From Candidatus Methanoperedentaceae archaeon (lineage in GTDB: Archaea > Halobacteriota > Methanosarcinia > Methanosarcinales > Methanoperedenaceae): a stretch of 9,483 bases of DNA. Under the pieces are notes generated by a model, which was not told the DNA's origin, made no database searches, and worked only from the letters and a program-made list of their open reading frames with translations. Each line of letters starts with the position of its first letter. Positions within the stretch are counted from its first letter, which is position 1. The stretch covers positions 1 to 9,483 of the forward strand of contig DAHXMQ010000004.1 of assembly GCA_027371625.1 (NCBI GenBank), read 5' to 3'. Position numbers and translations under genes: made by a program. This document shows positions 6,731 through 9,483 of this stretch, in pieces.

Positions 6731-6771
6731 GATCACCTTTTGCCTACCATTGGATAAGTGAAATATAAAAG
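6731..6771 (-). promoter_or_regulatory. Ferredoxin promoter and perfect ribosome binding site
   Basis: On the minus strand ACTTTTATATTTC (about 6772-6760) is a good box A, with a predicted transcription start near 6740. AAAGGTGATC (6740-6731) is a full match to the archaeal Shine-Dalgarno and sets ATG 6727 as the start. Confidence 0.6.
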
Positions 6772-6852
6772 TAACGGTTTGCAGCTTGCAAAGTCTGTAC
6801 CCTTCCAAGATCCGCTTAAAACACGATGCTTTGTAATACTTGACTTCTAAAC

Positions 6853-6880
6853 AAATACAAAAAAATAAAAAATATTATAC
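6853..6880 (-). terminator. Oligo-T terminator of the MC1 gene
   Basis: Immediately after the MC1 stop codon the minus strand reads TATTTTTTATTTTTTTTG (about 6875-6858), two long T runs. This is the typical archaeal intrinsic terminator and probably separates MC1 from the ferredoxin gene downstream. Confidence 0.6.
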
Positions 6881-6881
6881 C

Positions 6882-7172
6882 TTAAATTTTCTCAAGCAAC
6901 TCGACGCCTACCTTCTTTACATTCGGCTTATTGATCTTGGCAGGCATCCATCTCGGCTTGTTCCTGGGTGCAGATACGGTCTCCTTCCACCCCTTATAGA
7001 TATGGATCTTCTTTGACCCTCTCTCTCTCAATCTCAGTTCCACCGGTTTTCCTTTTGTCCCACCACTGCGGTTGGCTGCCTTCAATGCAGCCTGCCGCGG
7101 CTGATGCCCGGTGAACACGCCAGTCTCGTTCCCTTTCTTATCTCTTAATACAAAGTTTCTTATTTCTGCCAT
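6882..7172 (-). CDS. Chromosomal protein MC1 (archaeal nucleoid protein)
   Basis: MC1 is a small basic, monomeric DNA-bending protein that packages the chromosome in Methanosarcinales and haloarchaea. It binds without strong sequence preference and bends or stabilises DNA crossings. The 96-residue product matches the family along its length: RNFVLRDKKGNETGVFTGHQPRQAALKAANRSGGTK at 5-40, then ELRLRERGSKKIHIYKGWKE (45-64) and the DNA-contacting loop APRNKPRWMPAKINKPNVKK (68-87), where Trp and Pro of RWMP correspond to the conserved intercalating region. It is rich in Lys and Arg, as expected. ATG 7172 is preferred over the longer frame to 7223 because the family begins a few residues before RNFVLRD and the extra residues (KGRQQIVVGVLN) are not MC1-like. 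It has its own promoter and terminator, so it is probably monocistronic and highly expressed. Confidence 0.96.
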   Translation of the reverse strand: MAEIRNFVLRDKKGNETGVFTGHQPRQAALKAANRSGGTKGKPVELRLRERGSKKIHIYKGWKETVSAPRNKPRWMPAKINKPNVKKVGVELLEKI

Positions 7173-7184
7173 ATTTAATACCCC

Positions 7185-7220
7185 GACAACGATTTGTTGT
7201 CTACCTTTAAAATATAATAT
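7185..7220 (-). promoter_or_regulatory. MC1 promoter with an inverted repeat at the predicted transcription start
   Basis: The minus strand carries an AT-rich box A (TTATATTTTAAAG, about 7217-7205), which predicts a transcription start near 7187. A perfect 6-bp inverted repeat, GACAAC-5 nt-GTTGTC (7185-7201), sits exactly there. It may be an operator or a hairpin at the 5' end of the mRNA. The same AT-rich block reads as a possible box A in the plus direction too. Confidence 0.45.
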
Positions 7221-7390
7221 CATGGTATATAAGCATTACGGTCAAATATGAGGCTAAGGCATGCTGATTTAATAAAAAGTGGACTTTTGATGTTGGTATT
7301 TCAAAAACAGTGAAAACAGAATCCCAAGACATAGAATAATCGACCGTTCTTCCCAGCACTTTAATATTCTTTCCAGACAAAATTAGGCAT
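7202..7390. other. Intergenic region between divergent MC1 and cobD
   Basis: The 218 bases between the two start codons hold the MC1 promoter on the left and the cobD box A on the right. The middle (about 7223-7350) has a further plus-strand TATA-like element (GGTATATAAG, 7224-7233) and only tiny open frames of a few codons. I looked for a cobalamin riboswitch B12-box and a box C/D guide RNA and saw neither. Confidence 0.5.
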
Positions 7391-7393
7391 GTG
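7359..7393 (+). promoter_or_regulatory. Box A promoter of cobD, likely leaderless with a GTG start
   Basis: CTTTAATATTC (about 7359-7369) resembles a box A. Its centre is about 26 nt before GTG 7391. No Shine-Dalgarno-like sequence precedes the GTG, and an in-frame stop at 7337-7339 with no start codon after it rules out a longer protein. Confidence 0.45.
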
Positions 7394-8797
7394 CTAAGTA
7401 AACGTGTTAAAAAAACTGCCATTGAACTTGCCCCATGCATTCACGGAGCAAGGCTGGAAGAGCTTGCAGAAGCTTCGGGAAAAAGCATGGACGAGCTTTT
7501 GGACTTCAGTGTCAATCTCAACCCTCTTGTTCCGAGGGGATTAACGAAACTACTTGATAACGCCTGTAAAAGTATCAGTCATTATCCCGACAACAGGTAC
7601 ACAGGTTTTAAAAAGGCAGCGGCGGAATACCTCAATGTCGCACCTGAAAATATCGTACCTGGCAATGGCTCATCCGAACTAATCCGTCTCTTTGCTGAAG
7701 CAGTTATCGAGCATGGGGACAGGGTAATAATACCACATCCCACGTTCGGGGAGTATGAATTCCAGTCAAGGCTGTTTGGTGCAGAGGTTGAATATGTGGA
7801 ATATGACGACATAGCGAATCTAAATCCTGAAGGGAAAAAGGCAGTCTTTCTCTGCAATCCCAATAATCCAACGGGAAAACTCCTTCAGCGAAAGGAAGTT
7901 TTAAAAATAGCGCAAAAATGCATGGCATCAGGAGTTTTTTTATGCATTGATGAAGCGTTCATAGAGCTTTCTGACCCGAAGGAAAGTATCGTTGAGCTTG
8001 CAGCAAGCAATGATTTTATTATAGCGCTCCGTTCACTTACCAAGACCTATGCGGTTCCTGGATTGAGAATCGGTTTTGCGGTCGCTTCTTGTGATTTTGC
8101 AAAGCTCCTTAACAATATCCGCCTCCCGTGGAATCTTAATTCTGTGGCATCATCGGTAGGCGAGCAACTCCTGAAGCTCAATAAAAGTTACCTCGAGAAT
8201 GCACTCATCGCAATAAAAAAGGAGCGGGAGTGGCTTTCCTCCCAACTAAGTGCTATAAGAGGCTTCAAACCCTATCCAAGTGATGCAAATTTCATTCTCA
8301 TCGATATTCGTGACTTTGCAATAGATTCCAAAGAGCTTGCTGAGAGGATGTTGAGGCAGGGGATTATTATCCGCGACTGTGCCTCTTTTGGTCTTGAGAA
8401 TCACATCAGGGTTGCGGTTCGAAGGAGAAGCGAGAACAGAAGGCTGGTTAAGGCGTTTACCGAGGTAATATCGGAATGGGGATGCGAGCTTGCAGAAAAG
8501 GAGATTTCAAGGTCTCTTGAGAGAGGGGTTGTTGCGAGGAGCAGGATTGACTGCGAGTATTATCCCTGCCACATCGAAGGTCAGGACTGTACCTTCTGTT
8601 TCTGTCCTTTTTACCCGTGTGAAGATATAAGGACAGGCGGAGAATTGCTCAGAAGAGCCACAGGCGGAACTGTGTGGAGCTGCACAAAGTGCAGCATAAT
8701 TCATAGAGGGGATATCGCGGATGAAGTGCTGAAAGCATTGATGAGAGGTAAAAAAATCAAGGAAGTCTGGAAGCTTGTGATGGAGCCGCATCTGTGA
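7391..8797 (+). CDS. cobD: L-threonine-O-3-phosphate decarboxylase CobD with C-terminal Cys/His-rich domain
   Basis: CobD is a PLP enzyme that turns threonine phosphate into (R)-1-amino-2-propanol O-2-phosphate, the linker of the cobalamin lower ligand. The 468-residue product is a type I aminotransferase fold at about 1-365, with PGNGSSELIRL (90-100), FLCNPNNPTG (153-162), CIDEAF with Asp187, the PLP lysine Lys218 in RSLTKTYAVPGLRIG, Arg226, and the substrate-binding Arg340 in NHIRVAVR. This differs from HisC mainly in context and in the added domain. Residues 388-438 form a Cys/His-rich module (CEYYPCH, CTFCFCPFYPC, VWSCTKCSIIH: Cys388, 393, 400, 403, 405, 410, 431, 434; His394, 438), like the cysteine-rich small domain. 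The Methanosarcina mazei CobD has a comparable tail, reported to carry metallocentres and to go with threonine kinase activity; by analogy this protein may do both. GTG 7391 is the only start available. It overlaps cbiB by one base. Confidence 0.93.
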   Translation: MLSKRVKKTAIELAPCIHGARLEELAEASGKSMDELLDFSVNLNPLVPRGLTKLLDNACKSISHYPDNRYTGFKKAAAEYLNVAPENIVPGNGSSELIRLFAEAVIEHGDRVIIPHPTFGEYEFQSRLFGAEVEYVEYDDIANLNPEGKKAVFLCNPNNPTGKLLQRKEVLKIAQKCMASGVFLCIDEAFIELSDPKESIVELAASNDFIIALRSLTKTYAVPGLRIGFAVASCDFAKLLNNIRLPWNLNSVASSVGEQLLKLNKSYLENALIAIKKEREWLSSQLSAIRGFKPYPSDANFILIDIRDFAIDSKELAERMLRQGIIIRDCASFGLENHIRVAVRRRSENRRLVKAFTEVISEWGCELAEKEISRSLERGVVARSRIDCEYYPCHIEGQDCTFCFCPFYPCEDIRTGGELLRRATGGTVWSCTKCSIIHRGDIADEVLKALMRGKKIKEVWKLVMEPHL

Positions 8798-9483
8798 TGG
8801 ATTTCTGGATTCAGGTTTTGCTCCTTGCGGTTCTGTTTGATATTCTATTCGGGGAACCTCCTCAGGCTTTTCATCCTGTGGTGTGGATAGGAAAAATGAT
8901 AAACCTGTTCGTGCGCCGCGCTCCTGTTCGCTATAAGAATTTGTACGGGATTTTTATGGTATTCTTCTGCGTAGGAGCGGCAGTACTTGTCGGTCTGCTG
9001 TTAATCTCGCTTGGCAGAGGCATCTTGGGATTACTCGTTTCTGCGTATTTCTTAAAATCCAGCTTCTCCATTCGCATGCTGTTAGCATCCACACTTGCGG
9101 TAAAAAAAGACCTTGAGGATGGGAAAATTGAGAAAGTGAGAGGCGAGCTTAAAACTTTCGTGGGCAGGGACACCTCAGGGTTAAATGAGTCGCAGTCGGC
9201 TTCTGCAGTTATAGAATCGCTTGCTGAGAGCTTTGTGGACGGCATCCTTTCGCCGCTGTTTTATTTTTTCTTACTCGGTCTTCCGGGTGCACTTGCCTAC
9301 CGCATGATAAACACGCTTGATTCCATGGTGGGTTACAAGAAAGAACCATTTGTTGAAATGGGTTATGCCTCTGCAAAGCTGGATGATATTGCGAATTTTG
9401 TGCCGGCACGGTTATCGCTGATATTTATCTTTATCGCAGCCATTTTCTTCGGGAAACCGGTAGATTCGGCCGAAACATTTATT
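8797..9483 (+). CDS. cbiB: Adenosylcobinamide-phosphate synthase CbiB, 3' part beyond window
   Basis: CbiB (called CobD in some nomenclatures) is an integral membrane enzyme that joins aminopropanol phosphate to adenosylcobyric acid, giving adenosylcobinamide phosphate. It thus uses the product of the preceding gene. The frame stays open for 229 codons to the right edge; the family is about 300-320 residues. Motifs seen are FDILFGEPPQAFHPVVWIGKMI (14-35), the central GRDTSGLNESQSASAVIESLAESFVDGILSPLFYF (123-157), and NTLDSMVGYKKEP with GYASAKLDDIANFVPARLS (172-207). Hydrophobic segments lie at about 3-18, 51-72, 78-87, 150-168 and 207-218. The ATG overlaps the cobD stop (TGATG at 8795-8799), so translation is very probably coupled and the two genes form an operon. 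Confidence 0.96.
   Translation, partial: MDFWIQVLLLAVLFDILFGEPPQAFHPVVWIGKMINLFVRRAPVRYKNLYGIFMVFFCVGAAVLVGLLLISLGRGILGLLVSAYFLKSSFSIRMLLASTLAVKKDLEDGKIEKVRGELKTFVGRDTSGLNESQSASAVIESLAESFVDGILSPLFYFFLLGLPGALAYRMINTLDSMVGYKKEPFVEMGYASAKLDDIANFVPARLSLIFIFIAAIFFGKPVDSAETFI

Noticed and set aside
6728..6808. Longer N-terminus for the ferredoxin starting at 6808
   Set aside because: A perfect ribosome binding site three bases before ATG 6727 and the canonical ferredoxin length of 57 residues favour the short form; the extension contains the box A and looks non-coding.
7173..7223. Longer N-terminus for MC1 starting at 7223
   Set aside because: MC1 proteins begin just before RNFVLRD. The extension overlaps the promoter and the inverted repeat.
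7266..7279. Short inverted repeat AAAAGTGGACTTTT in the MC1-cobD gap
   Set aside because: The loop would be only two bases, the arms are AT-rich, and no promoter or terminator role fits its place, so chance is the simplest explanation.
7230..7390. Cobalamin riboswitch or box C/D RNA upstream of cobD
   Set aside because: No B12-box-like sequence or peripheral stems are visible, and no properly spaced RUGAUGA and CUGA boxes are present; the leaderless promoter leaves no room for a riboswitch on the cobD mRNA.
7207..7440. Minus-strand 77-codon frame overlapping the MC1-cobD gap
   Set aside because: It overlaps the start of cobD and both promoters, has low-complexity composition and matches nothing recognisable.
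1..9483. CRISPR array, tRNA, rRNA, insertion sequence or phage genes
   Set aside because: I looked for regular direct repeats, cloverleaf-like sequences and transposase or integrase motifs on both strands and found none.

Overview
The window looks like archaeal chromosome, most likely from the Methanosarcinales or a close relative such as the methane-oxidising Methanoperedens group. The evidence is a 96-residue MC1 chromosomal protein (known mainly from Methanosarcinales and haloarchaea), a CobD decarboxylase fused to a C-terminal Cys/His-rich domain as in Methanosarcina, archaeal box A (TATA) promoters, GGTGAT-type ribosome binding sites, and moderate GC content by eye. The species assignment is inference. 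No rRNA, tRNA, CRISPR array, insertion sequence or phage gene was seen.

Layout from left to right. Positions 1-1016 (minus) hold the first 338 residues of enolase, cut by the window edge. Positions 1112-1868 (plus) hold a two-gene module: a UPF0175-family small HTH protein and a DUF3368 PIN-like protein, which together look like a type II toxin-antitoxin pair. Positions 1869-3119 (minus) encode an amidohydrolase of the 5'-deoxyadenosine / S-adenosylhomocysteine deaminase family. Its stop codon directly abuts the stop of the PIN-like gene. Positions 3219-4817 (plus) encode PurH, which completes IMP synthesis. Its start codon appears to be non-canonical (CTG, less likely ATT) behind a strong ribosome binding site. 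Positions 4943-5401 (minus) encode an unrecognised protein with four predicted membrane segments and a Cys-containing cytosolic-type N-terminus. Positions 5493-7172 (minus) hold aspartate-semialdehyde dehydrogenase, a 2[4Fe-4S] ferredoxin and MC1. The ferredoxin and MC1 have their own promoters; asd lies 32 nt behind the ferredoxin. Positions 7391-9483 (plus) begin a cobalamin locus: cobD, then cbiB overlapping it by one base and running off the window.

Most of the window is core metabolism: glycolysis, purines, aspartate-family amino acids, SAM by-product recycling, electron transfer, nucleoid packaging and B12 side-chain synthesis. CobD and CbiB act in consecutive steps, making aminopropanol phosphate and then attaching it to the corrin ring. 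The accessory elements are the toxin-antitoxin-like pair and the small membrane protein. Start signals fall into two groups. Enolase, purH, the membrane protein and ferredoxin have GGTGAT-like sites 2-5 nt before the start. The UPF0175 gene, the amidohydrolase and cobD have none, but each has a box A centred about 26 nt before the start, which predicts leaderless mRNAs. I did not find convincing evidence of an undescribed multi-gene system. The best leads are the purH start, the membrane protein, and two palindromes near asd and MC1.
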